From NCBI GenBank assembly GCA_017533785.1, contig JAFWII010000019.1, positions 1 to 64,000 of the forward strand: a DNA stretch of 64,000 nucleotides. The letters are read 5' to 3'. Shown here in pieces: positions 47,310 to 55,729 of the stretch. The translations under genes and the position numbers were made by a program. The notes under the pieces are model-generated. The model was not told the DNA's origin. It was given only the letters and a program-made list of their open reading frames with translations, and made no database searches. Position 1 is the first letter of the stretch; the number at the start of each line of letters is the position of its first letter. This stretch comes from Erysipelotrichaceae bacterium. Its GTDB lineage: Bacteria > Bacillota_I > Bacilli_A > Erysipelotrichales > Erysipelotrichaceae.

Positions 47310-48343
47310 CCGAAGATCACTCCTTCCCCGCTTTCGACGACTTCGCCGATCAGGTAGGCATCCTCGCCCTGTTCCTTCAGGACCGCAAGCGCTTTTTCCG
47401 TATCTTCCGGGGCAACGACCGCGATCATGCCGACACCCATGTTGAAGGTGTTGAACATATCGTGGTCGCTGATGTTTCCGCATTTTTGGATCAGGCCGAA
47501 GACCGGCGGGATCTTTAAGGCGGCGCGGTCGATCCTGACGCTCTGTCCCTCATCCAGGCAGCGCGGGATGTTCTCGTAGAAGCCGCCGCCGGTGATGTGG
47601 CTCAGGCCGTGGATCGTGATCTCTTCAGACAATGCGTTGATGGCCTTCACGTAGATCCTTGTCGGGGTCAGCAGCGCTTCCCCGAGGCTCTCACCGAGCT
47701 CTTCCACATACGCGTTAAGGTCGGCGTTTTCGATATCGAAGACTTTGCGCACCAGCGAGAAACCGTTGGAGTGCACGCCGCTCGAGGGCAGCGCGATCAC
47801 TTTGTCTCCGGTCTTCACCCGTGCCTTGTCGATGATCTTCTTTCGGTCGACGAGTCCGACGCTGAAACCGGCCAGGTCATAGTCGTCCGCCTGCATGACG
47901 CCGGGATGTTCAGCGGTCTCCCCACCGATCAGCGCGCAGCCGGAAAGCACGCAGCCTTCGGCGACGCCTTTGACGATATCCGCAACTTTCTGCGGGTCAT
48001 TCTTGCCGATCGCGATGTAATCCAAAAAGAAAAGCGGCCGCGCACCTGAACAGACGATGTCGTTGACGCACATCGCCACGCAGTCCTGTCCGATCGTATC
48101 ATGACGGTCGAGCAGCTGGGCGATGCGGATCTTGGTCCCGACACCGTCGGTTCCGGACACGAAGACCGGCTCTTCGATATTCTTCAGATCAGGCGCAAAA
48201 AGACCGCCGAAGCCACCGATATCAGAGAGCACGCCGGGAATATTCGTTTTGGCGATATGTTCCTTCATTAACTGTACGGCTTTGTAGCCGGCGGTGATGT
48301 CCACACCGGCGGAAGCGTAGGCTTCTGAATGTGACTTGGTCAT
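47306..48343 (-). CDS. purM: Phosphoribosylaminoimidazole synthetase, AIRS (345 aa)
   Basis: Fifth step, FGAM to AIR. YASAGVDITAGYKAVQLMK, FVSGTDGVGTKIRIA, and LIGGETAEHPGV mark the family; HITGGGFYENIPR near the C-terminus. Full length. It follows purF and overlaps purN by 4 nt. Confidence 0.98.
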   Translation of the reverse strand: MTKSHSEAYASAGVDITAGYKAVQLMKEHIAKTNIPGVLSDIGGFGGLFAPDLKNIEEPVFVSGTDGVGTKIRIAQLLDRHDTIGQDCVAMCVNDIVCSGARPLFFLDYIAIGKNDPQKVADIVKGVAEGCVLSGCALIGGETAEHPGVMQADDYDLAGFSVGLVDRKKIIDKARVKTGDKVIALPSSGVHSNGFSLVRKVFDIENADLNAYVEELGESLGEALLTPTRIYVKAINALSEEITIHGLSHITGGGFYENIPRCLDEGQSVRIDRAALKIPPVFGLIQKCGNISDHDMFNTFNMGVGMIAVVAPEDTEKALAVLKEQGEDAYLIGEVVESGEGVIFG

Positions 48344-48349
48344 TTTGTA

Positions 48350-49774
48350 TTACTCCTTCCCTGTCCAGCAATAAGTGCATAACTGATCTCTGTCAAGACC
48401 GATGGCCTTGCAGAGATCGTCGATATTCTGATAGCCGAGGCTCGAGAATCCGAGCTGTTCACAGATCGTCTTCAGCAGGCATTTGCCTCTTTCGGTCGAT
48501 CCGTCCGCGTATTCCGCGATGTGTTTCTGCCCTTCGTCGCCTTCGATCTCCTGGATCGTGCGGCGGGCGATCAGTTCCATCTCCGAGGTCGCTCTCGAGA
48601 AATTCAGATAAGGACAGGGATACATGAACGGCGGACAGGCGGAACGCATATGGACCTCCTTGGCGCCGGCATTGTACAGGAAATCGACCGTTTCCCTGAG
48701 CTGGGTGCCGCGGACGATCGAGTCGTCGACGAACAGCAGTTTCTTGTCCTTGATCAGCTCCGGGATCGGGATCTGTTTCATTTTTGCGACCTGATTGCGC
48801 AGTTTCTGGTTTCCGGGCATGAAGGAGCGCGGCCAGGTCGGGGTGTATTTGACGAAAGGACGGGCGAATTCGGCGGAAGCCTCGTTGGCGTAGCCGATCG
48901 CATGGGGGATTCCGGAATCCGGAACGCCGGCCACATAATCGACTTCGGGCAGAGTTCCTTCCTTCATCTCCTTGCGGGCCATGAGCTCGCCGTTGCGGTA
49001 GCGCATGACTTCGACATTCTTTCCTTCATAGTTCGAGTTGGGATAGCCGTAGTAGACCCACAGGAAGGAGCAGATGCGCATCTTCTTCTTCCGCGGGGAC
49101 AGCACCTTGAAGCCGTTGGCTTTGACCCGGACGACCTCGCCGGGGCCGAGCTCATAGGCATCGCGGTAGCCGAGCTTGCGGTAGGCAAAGGACTCAAACG
49201 AGACGCAGTAACCCTCGCGGTTCCTGCCGAGCAGCACCGGCAGACGGCCGTAATAATCGCGGGCGGTGATGATCTCGCCTTTGGAAGTCAGGATGATGAT
49301 CGTCATCGACCCCTTGATCATCTTCTGGGCATACTTGATGCCGGCCAGAAGCGTCGTCTTCTGGTTGATCAGTCCGGCCACGAGCTCGGTCTGATTGATC
49401 TCGCCGTTGCCCATGACCATGAACTGCTGGCCGTGATTGCTGAAGAGGTCGCGGACCAGTTCCTTTTCGTTGTTGATGCGCCCGACGGTCGCGATCGCGT
49501 AGGTCCCGAGCTGGGAGCGGACGGTCAGCGGCTGCGGGGTCGCGTCCGAGATACAGCCGATCGCCGCGTTTCCCCTGAAATCGCGGAGATCGTTTTCGAA
49601 GCGTGTCCGGAACGGAGTGTTCTGAATGTTGTGGATCTGGCGCTGAAAACCCGTTTCGGCATCAAAAACCACCATACCCGCGGTATTGGTACCGAGGTGG
49701 GTATGGTAGTCGACTCCGAAAAATGTATCGATCACGACATCGCGCCGTGATACGGCACCGAAGAATCCGCCCAT
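48350..49774 (-). CDS. purF: Amidophosphoribosyltransferase without N-terminal Cys (474 aa)
   Basis: Commits PRPP to purine synthesis by forming phosphoribosylamine. The PRPP motif LLFVDDSIVRGTQ (about 350-362) and the Ntn-fold glutaminase body are present, but the mature N-terminus reads MGGFFGAVS where the canonical enzyme has Cys as first catalytic residue. The ATG is fixed by overlap with the purC stop (TAATG), so no Cys or propeptide is upstream. It may use free ammonia or a partner glutaminase. Cys ligands near the C-terminus (SACPPFMYPCPYL, CTYCW) are kept. Confidence 0.88.
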   Translation of the reverse strand: MGGFFGAVSRRDVVIDTFFGVDYHTHLGTNTAGMVVFDAETGFQRQIHNIQNTPFRTRFENDLRDFRGNAAIGCISDATPQPLTVRSQLGTYAIATVGRINNEKELVRDLFSNHGQQFMVMGNGEINQTELVAGLINQKTTLLAGIKYAQKMIKGSMTIIILTSKGEIITARDYYGRLPVLLGRNREGYCVSFESFAYRKLGYRDAYELGPGEVVRVKANGFKVLSPRKKKMRICSFLWVYYGYPNSNYEGKNVEVMRYRNGELMARKEMKEGTLPEVDYVAGVPDSGIPHAIGYANEASAEFARPFVKYTPTWPRSFMPGNQKLRNQVAKMKQIPIPELIKDKKLLFVDDSIVRGTQLRETVDFLYNAGAKEVHMRSACPPFMYPCPYLNFSRATSEMELIARRTIQEIEGDEGQKHIAEYADGSTERGKCLLKTICEQLGFSSLGYQNIDDLCKAIGLDRDQLCTYCWTGKE

Positions 49775-50454
49775 TACTTGAAGAAGAGCTCCGCCAGATC
49801 CAGCGGCTGAATGTATTCGCCGTCTTTATATACACGCATGTTGCCGGAGGCGATCTCGTCGATCAGCATGACATCGCCGTTCTCGTCATAACCGTATTCG
49901 AATTTGATATCGTAAAGGACCATGCCTCTTTTTTCCATTTCTGCGGCAACGATCCCGGTGATCTGCTGAGTCATTTCCTTGATCTTGTCGTACTGTGCCG
50001 GGGTCATGATGCCCAGGACTTCCAGACCGTCCTTGGTGACCAGCGGGTCGCCCTTCTCGTCGTTCTTGAAGGTCATTTCAACATAGGACGGAAGGTCCGC
50101 GCCGGATTCGATGTATTCACCGTAGCGGCGGATGAAACTGCCGACCGCCTTTTTGCGGCAGATGACTTCGAGACCATGTCCGAAGACCTTGGCCGGAAGG
50201 ACTTCCATCGCGGTATTTTCGAAATCCGCTTTCACGAAATGGGTGCGGATGCCGGCTTCGTTGATCAGTTTGAAGAAGTAGTCGGTCATGCGCAGGTTGA
50301 TGTCGCCAACGCCTTCGATGGTCAGGCCGACCTCGTTCATGCCGGGATCAAAGACACCGTCCTTGCCGGTGCAGTCATCCTTGAACTTCAGATAGTAGTT
50401 GCCGTTTTCAAGTGCGAAAACATCTTTTGTCTTGCCAGTGTAAACCAGTTTCAT
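49774..50454 (-). CDS. purC: SAICAR synthetase (226 aa)
   Basis: Condenses CAIR with aspartate. [13 protein letters not shown] (Gly-rich nucleotide loop with KTKD), [17 protein letters not shown], and [28 protein letters not shown] are typical, with the metal-binding Asp-Glu pair. Full length; overlaps purF by one base and follows purE by 17 nt. Confidence 0.97.
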   Translation of the reverse strand: MKLVYTGKTKDVFALENGNYYLKFKDDCTGKDGVFDPGMNEVGLTIEGVGDINLRMTDYFFKLINEAGIRTHFVKADFENTAMEVLPAKVFGHGLEVICRKKAVGSFIRRYGEYIESGADLPSYVEMTFKNDEKGDPLVTKDGLEVLGIMTPAQYDKIKEMTQQITGIVAAEMEKRGMVLYDIKFEYGYDENGDVMLIDEIASGNMRVYKDGEYIQPLDLAELFFK

Positions 50455-50471
50455 CTTCTCTCCTCCTCCGT

Positions 50472-50963
50472 TTACTGATACTGATGAAATACTTCCTGAT
50501 CTGTTGCGAGCAGCTTTTCTCTCTCCTTCGCCCGGGCTGCCCTCAGTTTCTCAGCCAGAGCCTCATCGGAAAGAGCCAGGATCTGCATTGCGAGATACGC
50601 CGCATTCTTGGCGCCGTCGATCGCGACGGTCGCGACCGGGATGCCCGGGGGCATCTGCACCGTGGAATACAGGGCGTCCAGTCCGTCCGAACCGCTGCTG
50701 CGGCACGGGATCCCGATGACCGGAAGTGTCGTATTGGCTGCGATCGCACCTGCCAGATGGGCTGCCATGCCGGCGGCGGCGATGAAAACAGAAAATCCGC
50801 TCTCTCTGGCCGTGCTAGCAAAATTCTTTACTTCCTCCGGACAGCGGTGAGCGGACAATACGTGTACTTCAAACGGAACACCGAACTCTTTGAGGACATT
50901 GATGCCCTTTTCGACAATGTTCAGATCGCTTTTGCTTCCCATGACGATTGCGATTTTTTTCAT
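50472..50963 (-). CDS. purE: N5-carboxyaminoimidazole ribonucleotide mutase, PurE (163 aa)
   Basis: Supplies [13 protein letters not shown] at the N-terminus, [14 protein letters not shown] (catalytic His), [26 protein letters not shown] and [19 protein letters not shown] are typical. No purK follows, so it may act as class II enzyme using CO2 directly, or purK lies elsewhere. The start at 50963 is fixed by GGAGGTG; the in-frame upstream start lies before that site. First gene after the ZTP riboswitch. Confidence 0.96.
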   Translation of the reverse strand: MKKIAIVMGSKSDLNIVEKGINVLKEFGVPFEVHVLSAHRCPEEVKNFASTARESGFSVFIAAAGMAAHLAGAIAANTTLPVIGIPCRSSGSDGLDALYSTVQMPPGIPVATVAIDGAKNAAYLAMQILALSDEALAEKLRAARAKEREKLLATDQEVFHQYQ

Positions 50964-51000
50964 AGACACCTCCAAAGTGCTGTAAAAGCAGGATCTCAGT

Positions 51001-51072
51001 TGCCCAGGCGGTCGGCAATCATATACGGTTTCATGTGGTCATTTCCACTGCCGCCAGTAGCCGTATACGGGA
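51001..51072 (-). promoter_or_regulatory. ZTP (pfl) riboswitch ahead of the pur operon
   Basis: Minus-strand RNA shows the pfl hallmarks in order: CTACTGGCGGCAGTGGAA, then GACCACATGAAACCG, and the 3' block GCCGACCGCCTGGGCA. These form the aptamer that binds ZMP/ZTP, the AICAR nucleotide that builds up when 10-formyl-THF is short. No terminator is seen before purE, so control may be at the ribosome site (GGAGGTG at 50967-50973). This fits the operon, which contains both the AICAR-consuming enzyme and fhs. Confidence 0.93.
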
Positions 51073-51079
51073 CACGTGT

Positions 51080-51110
51080 ATTCTATCATAATTTCAGAAA
51101 TGATAGTCAA
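51080..51110 (-). promoter_or_regulatory. Promoter of the pur operon with an inverted repeat in the spacer
   Basis: TTGACT (51105-51110), extended -10 TGATAGAAT (core 51080-51085), 19-bp spacer. CTATCAT (51083-51089) and ATGATAG (51100-51106) are inverted over the spacer, a possible repressor site. Confidence 0.65.
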
Positions 51111-51211
51111 ACAGAATGGGGAAATTGCGTGAAAATTGCGCCTGTTTTTTTGTGAAAAAATCGACTTTCTCAAAGGAAGCGCTTTCAGCATAAAATGCCC
51201 TGTTTCCCAGC

Positions 51212-51243
51212 AAAAAAACGCCTTCCCTTTTACGGGAAAGCGT
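51212..51243 (-). terminator. Terminator of the secA-prfB operon
   Basis: ACGC(T)TTCCC / GGGAA(G)GCGT stem followed by T7 on the minus strand, 13 bp past the prfB stop. Confidence 0.85.
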
Positions 51244-51255
51244 CTGTTTTTCTGC

Positions 51256-52354
51256 TTACAGCTGGCTCTTCAGATAGGCAAACAGGAAGGGCTGGATGTC
51301 GCCGTCCATGACCTTGGTGACGTTGCCTTCTTCGACGCCGGTGCGGTTGTCCTTGACCAGCGTATAGGGGCAGAACACGTAGGAGCGGATCTGCGAGCCC
51401 CATTCGATCTTCTTGTGCTCCCCTTTCAGGGAATCCTTTTCCGCCTGCTGCTCAGCCAACTTCAGGGCCAGCAGCTTGGATTTCAGAAGTTCCATAGCAC
51501 GCTCTTTATTCTGGAGCTGGGAACGCTCGCTCTGGCAGAAGGTGACGATGCCGGTCGGCTTGTGGTGGATACGGACCGCCGAGTCGGTCTTGTTGATGTG
51601 CTGGCCGCCGGCGCCTGAGGAGCGCATGGTCTCGACTTCGATGTTCTTTTCCTCGATCACGATGTCGGTATCGTTCTCGATCTCCGGGGTGATCTCGACA
51701 CTGGCGAAACTCGTATGGCGGCGGGCATTGGCGTCGAAGGGAGAAATACGGACCAGACGGTGGACGCCGGTCTCGCCCTTCAGATAGCCATAGGCCAGAT
51801 CGCCCTTGACCAGAACGCGGCAGGATTTCATGCCGGCCTCGTCGCCCGGATCGTAGTCCTGGACGTCGAAGGTGTAGCCGTTCTTCTCGGCATAGCGCTG
51901 GTACATGCGGTACAGCATTTCGGCCCAGTCCTGGGCTTCGGTGCCGCCGGCGCCCGGGTGGATCTCGAGATAGGCTGAGGCGTGATCGTAGCGGTCGCTC
52001 AGCAGGACGTCGATCTCGAACTGTTCGAAGTTTTTGATCGCGTCGCCGTATTCCTCCTCGACCAGTGCATAGAGCTCCGGATCGTAGTCCTTGCCCAGGG
52101 CTTCGACGGAGGCGTAGAGATCCTCCAAAGCGGCGCTGTTGTTTTCGTATTCGGCTTTGAGCTTGCGCAGCGTGTTGTATTCGCGGATCACGCTCTGCGC
52201 TTTTTTGGGATCCTCCCAGAACTTCTCATCGTTCTGGGCTTCTCCGAGCTCGTCGATCTTCTTGGTTAAGGCGGCTAAGTCAAAGAGAGTCGCCTAACTC
52301 TTTGAGCTTCTTGAGGGAAGCGGTCAGGCTGACTTTGATATCGTAAAGTTCCAT
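51256..52354 (-). CDS. prfB: Peptide chain release factor 2 with programmed +1 frameshift
   Basis: Terminates at UGA and UAA. The first 24 codons (MELYDIKVSLTASLKKLKELGDSL) end at an in-frame TGA (52280-52282) in the classic CTTTGAC slip site; a +1 shift gives L-D-L-A and the long frame. The rest has the GGQ loop (SGAGGQHINKTDSAVRIHH) and the SPF anticodon-like tripeptide (RLVRISPFDANARRHT). Upstream SD-like pairing is weak (AGGCGACT). The ATG overlaps the secA stop by one base. Coordinates span both frames. Confidence 0.95.
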
Positions 52355-54702
52355 TATTTCTTTTCCTCTTTCTGAATGATCACTTTCACTTTGTTGCAGA
52401 AAAGCACGACTTCACGGCTGATGGTGTTCATCATGTCCTCGAAGAGCTCATAGCCCTCGCTGACATAGGCCTGCAGCGGGTTGTTCTGGGCGTAAGAGCG
52501 CAGGTGGATGCCTTCTCTTAACTTGGACATGATATCGATGTGGTTGATCCAGGCGCGGTCCATGACCCGCAGGACCATCGTCTTTTCCGCCGGCAGGATC
52601 TGTTCCTTGACCGGCGCGATCTTGCGTTCGTAGATCGCCCAGGCTTTTTCGGCGCACTTGCTGGCGATCTCTTCCGGTGCGAGACCGTTGAAGTCCTCCG
52701 CGTCAAACGGCAGGTTGACGCCGAATTCCTTCATGTGTTCCAGAAGACCGTCGATATCGACCGTCTCCTTTCTGCCGTCGACCGTCGTATACTCCGCAAC
52801 GTCCGCTGCGAAGACGCGGTCGAACATGGTGCGGACGACGCTGTGGACGTCCTCGTTCTCGAGGATGTAGTTGCGCTGCTCGTACATCGTCTCGCGCTGC
52901 TGGCGCAGGACGTCGTCGTAGTCGAGCAGAGTCTTACGGATATCGAAGTTGATGCCCTCGACGCGCTTCTGGGCGCTGGAGATCGACTTCGTGACCATCT
53001 TGTTTTCGATCGGCTCGTCGCCCATCTGACTGAAGAGGCCCTGGACCCGCTCGCTTCCGAAACGGACCATCAGCTCATCTTCCAGGGAGACATAGAAACG
53101 GGAGAAGCCCGGGTCGCCCTGACGTCCGGAACGGCCGCGCAGCTGGTTATCGATACGGCGGCTCTCGTGACGTTCGGAACCGAGGACTGCCAGACCGCCG
53201 AGCTCTCTGGATTCCGGGGTCAGCTTGATATCGGTACCACGGCCGGCCATGTTGGTGGCGATGGTCAGCGCGCCGGGGCGTCCGGCCTTGGCGATGATCT
53301 CCGCTTCACGGGCGTGGTTCTTGGCGTTCAGGACTTCGTGGCGAATCTTGCGTTCCTTCAGCATCTTGGAGATGAGTTCCGAGGTCTCGACCGAGATCGT
53401 GCCGACGAGGACCGGCTGGCCCTTCTTGTGCAGTTCGGTGATCTCGTTGATCAGCGCCTTGTATTTCGCCTTCTTGGTGCCGAAGACGAGATCCGGACGG
53501 TCGTCACGGATGACTTCACGGTTGGTCGGGATGACCACGACCTTCATGTTGTAGATGTCCAGGAATTCCTCTTCCTCGGTCTTGGCGGTACCGGTCATGC
53601 CGGCCAGCTTGTTGTAGAGACGGAAGAAGTTCTGGTAGGTGATCGTCGCGAGGGTCGTCGTTTCCTGGCGGATCGGCACGTTTTCCTTGGCCTGGATCGC
53701 CTGATGCAGGCCGTCGGAGTATTCACGTCCCGGCATCTTGCGGCCGGTGTTCTGGTCGACGATGATGACTTCCTTGTTTTCGACGACGTATTCGACGTCC
53801 TTGTGCATGATGTAGTTGGCTTTCAGGGCCTGGCTGATATAGTGCACCAGCGCGGTGTTGTTGGTGTCGTAGAGGTTCTCGACGTTGAAGAACTGCTCAC
53901 CCTTGGCAACGCCCTGCTCGGTCAGCTGGATGTTCTTGCCCTTGATGTCGATGACATAGTCCTCGTCCTCCTTCAGACGGCGGACGAAGCGGTCGGCGCG
54001 GATGTACTCGTTGGCTGTCTGGCGCTCGCCGCCGGAAATGATCAGCGGGGTGCGCGATTCATCGATCAGGATGGAGTCGACTTCATCGACGAGCGCGAAG
54101 TTCAGTTCGCGCAGGACGCGGTCCTCGATCCGGGTGACCATGTTGTCGCGCAGATAGTCGAAACCGACTTCCGAGTTGGTCGTATAGGTGATGTCGCAGT
54201 TATAGGCTTTGCGCTTTTCGGCAGGCGTCATCGCGTGCTTGTTGAGACCGACGGTCAGACCGAGAAAGCGGTGGATCTGTCCCATCCACTGGCTGTCACG
54301 TTCCGCCAGATATTCGTTGACGGTGATGACGTGCACGCCGTGTCCGGTCAGCGCGTTCAGGTAGACGGCCATGACGGAAGTCAGGGTCTTGCCTTCACCG
54401 GTCTTCATCTCGGCGATATCGCCGCGGTGCAGGACATAGGCGCCTTCGAGCTGACAGAAATACGGGTATTCCCCGATGACACGCTTGGCCGCTTCACGGG
54501 CGACTGCGAAGGCATCCGGCAGGATGTCATCCAGCGTTTTGCCGGCTGCCAGTTCCTCGCGGAATTTTCTGGTCATGTCCTGAAGATCGTCATCCTCCAT
54601 CTCCGCGTACTTCGCGGCGAGGTCTTCGACCGGACGGACAGCTTTCTCGATCGCGGCGAGATCCTTCTTGTCCGAATTGAACAGTTTATCTAAAAGTCCC
54701 AT
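52354..54702 (-). CDS. secA: Preprotein translocase ATPase SecA (782 aa)
   Basis: Motor of the Sec pathway. Walker A MKTGEGKTLTSVM near residue 100, LVDEVDSILIDESRTPLIISGG, the cross-linking/preprotein domain, NMAGRGTDIKL and the conserved IDNQLRGRSGRQGDPG. The C-terminus stops at VKVIIQKEEKK, without the zinc-binding SecB-docking tail, as in many Bacillota. The ATG at 54702 has GGAGG 8 nt upstream. A TATAAT upstream gives it its own promoter. Confidence 0.97.
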   Translation of the reverse strand: MGLLDKLFNSDKKDLAAIEKAVRPVEDLAAKYAEMEDDDLQDMTRKFREELAAGKTLDDILPDAFAVAREAAKRVIGEYPYFCQLEGAYVLHRGDIAEMKTGEGKTLTSVMAVYLNALTGHGVHVITVNEYLAERDSQWMGQIHRFLGLTVGLNKHAMTPAEKRKAYNCDITYTTNSEVGFDYLRDNMVTRIEDRVLRELNFALVDEVDSILIDESRTPLIISGGERQTANEYIRADRFVRRLKEDEDYVIDIKGKNIQLTEQGVAKGEQFFNVENLYDTNNTALVHYISQALKANYIMHKDVEYVVENKEVIIVDQNTGRKMPGREYSDGLHQAIQAKENVPIRQETTTLATITYQNFFRLYNKLAGMTGTAKTEEEEFLDIYNMKVVVIPTNREVIRDDRPDLVFGTKKAKYKALINEITELHKKGQPVLVGTISVETSELISKMLKERKIRHEVLNAKNHAREAEIIAKAGRPGALTIATNMAGRGTDIKLTPESRELGGLAVLGSERHESRRIDNQLRGRSGRQGDPGFSRFYVSLEDELMVRFGSERVQGLFSQMGDEPIENKMVTKSISSAQKRVEGINFDIRKTLLDYDDVLRQQRETMYEQRNYILENEDVHSVVRTMFDRVFAADVAEYTTVDGRKETVDIDGLLEHMKEFGVNLPFDAEDFNGLAPEEIASKCAEKAWAIYERKIAPVKEQILPAEKTMVLRVMDRAWINHIDIMSKLREGIHLRSYAQNNPLQAYVSEGYELFEDMMNTISREVVLFCNKVKVIIQKEEKK

Positions 54703-54729
54703 AGGGGCCACCTCCGTTACATTCAGTTC

Positions 54730-54735
54730 ATTATA
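54730..54735 (-). promoter_or_regulatory. -10 box of secA-prfB
   Basis: TATAAT 16 bp before the GGAGG of secA, next to the csp terminator; the -35 is not clear. Confidence 0.4.
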
Positions 54736-54739
54736 CCAT

Positions 54740-54772
54740 AAAACGGCCGGTCTTTTTCGGGCCGGCCGTTTT
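54740..54772 (-). terminator. Terminator of the cold-shock gene
   Basis: AAAACGGCCGG/CCGGCCGTTTT 11-bp stem, T4 on the minus strand. Confidence 0.85.
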
Positions 54773-54792
54773 ACTGTGGATGAACGCTGAGC

Positions 54793-54990
54793 TTACAGCG
54801 TTTTGATGTTGTGAGCCTGAAGACCCTTCTCGCCTTCGAACAGATCGAATTCGACGGCAGCGCCTTCGTCAACGGTTTTAAATCCTTCCATTACCAGTTC
54901 GGAATAATGGAAGAAAACATCTCGTCCATCCTCAAGGGTGATAAATCCGTAACCCTTGGTTTTGTTGAAACGTTTAACTTTACCTAACAT
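54793..54990 (-). CDS. Cold-shock family protein (65 aa)
   Basis: Single-stranded nucleic acid-binding OB-fold protein. RNP1 is KGYGFITL and RNP2 is VFFHYSEL (Tyr in place of the usual Phe). Length is typical of CspA-type proteins. An AGGT-type ribosome site precedes the ATG. Which Csp paralogue it is cannot be told. Confidence 0.93.
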   Translation of the reverse strand: MLGKVKRFNKTKGYGFITLEDGRDVFFHYSELVMEGFKTVDEGAAVEFDLFEGEKGLQAHNIKTL

Positions 54991-55105
54991 ACCTATCTCC
55001 TTAAATTAAATTCTACCACTCTAATCAACTTTAGCAACACTGATTTAATGAAATATGTACTATTTTTTCATGAATAAAAAACTCCGCGGCATTTGCCTGC
55101 AGAGT

Positions 55106-55729
55106 TTATGGCAGATCTTCAATATAGGTGATCTTGCGGTTGCGCGGAGATCCGGGCACGACCCGCACTTCCTGTCCGTAGGCCTCCATGACGGAGGCGT
55201 CGTCGGTATAGTTCTGCCGCTCCCCGAGGCTCGCATAGGCTTCTTTCAGCAGTTTGCGGCGGAAGCCCTGCGGCGTCTGGGCGAACATCAGCTGCTCGCG
55301 GTCCAGCGTCTCAGTGATCACGCCGTTCACGACCCGCTTGACGGTCTCGGTGGAGCGTCTCGCCAGGATCGCGGCGTCACAGGTCTTCAGTTCGTTCTTC
55401 AGTTTTTCAAGATCCTCGCTCTCAAGGAACGGCCGGGCGCCGTCATGAATCAGGACGTAGCGGCTCCTGCATAAGGCAAGACCGCTGCAGACGGAGTCCT
55501 TGCGTTCGGCGCCGCCCTCCGCAAGCAGGATCTTTTCATTTTTCACGACGAGCTCGAAATTCTCTTTCTGGGTCACGACGACGACCCGCTGACAGTCCTT
55601 GTCTTCGAGAAACGGCAGACAGGCTCTTTCCAGGATCGTCTTGTTGCCGATCGTCAGAAAGACTTTATTGAAGTTCAGACGCATCCGCGTTCCCTTGCCG
55701 GAAGCGACGACGACTGCGTCGTATTTCAT
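55106..55729 (-). CDS. ispD: 2-C-methyl-D-erythritol 4-phosphate cytidylyltransferase (207 aa)
   Basis: Third step of the MEP isoprenoid pathway. VVASGKGTRMRLNFNKVFL is the CTP-binding loop; HDGARP, RVVNGVITETLDR, FAQTPQGFRR and NYTDDASVMEA are conserved, with GSPRNRKITY at the end. Somewhat short (typical 225-235 aa), mainly in the middle. Overlaps malQ by 4 nt. ispE, the next enzyme, begins at the right edge of the window. Confidence 0.93.
   Translation of the reverse strand: MKYDAVVVASGKGTRMRLNFNKVFLTIGNKTILERACLPFLEDKDCQRVVVVTQKENFELVVKNEKILLAEGGAERKDSVCSGLALCRSRYVLIHDGARPFLESEDLEKLKNELKTCDAAILARRSTETVKRVVNGVITETLDREQLMFAQTPQGFRRKLLKEAYASLGERQNYTDDASVMEAYGQEVRVVPGSPRNRKITYIEDLP

Noticed and set aside
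46701-47483. 260-residue version of PurN
   Set aside because: The extra N-terminal 58 residues are an out-of-frame reading of purM with Arg/Gly-rich noise; the ATGA overlap at 47306-47309 gives the true start.
52540-54693. Long plus-strand frame of 717 codons opposite secA
   Set aside because: It is an antisense shadow of a well-conserved gene, with low-complexity Asp/Val/His/Arg composition, no ribosome site and no domain likeness. The same holds for the long frames opposite purL (40108-41643), purF (48521-49750) and pgk (20315-21259).
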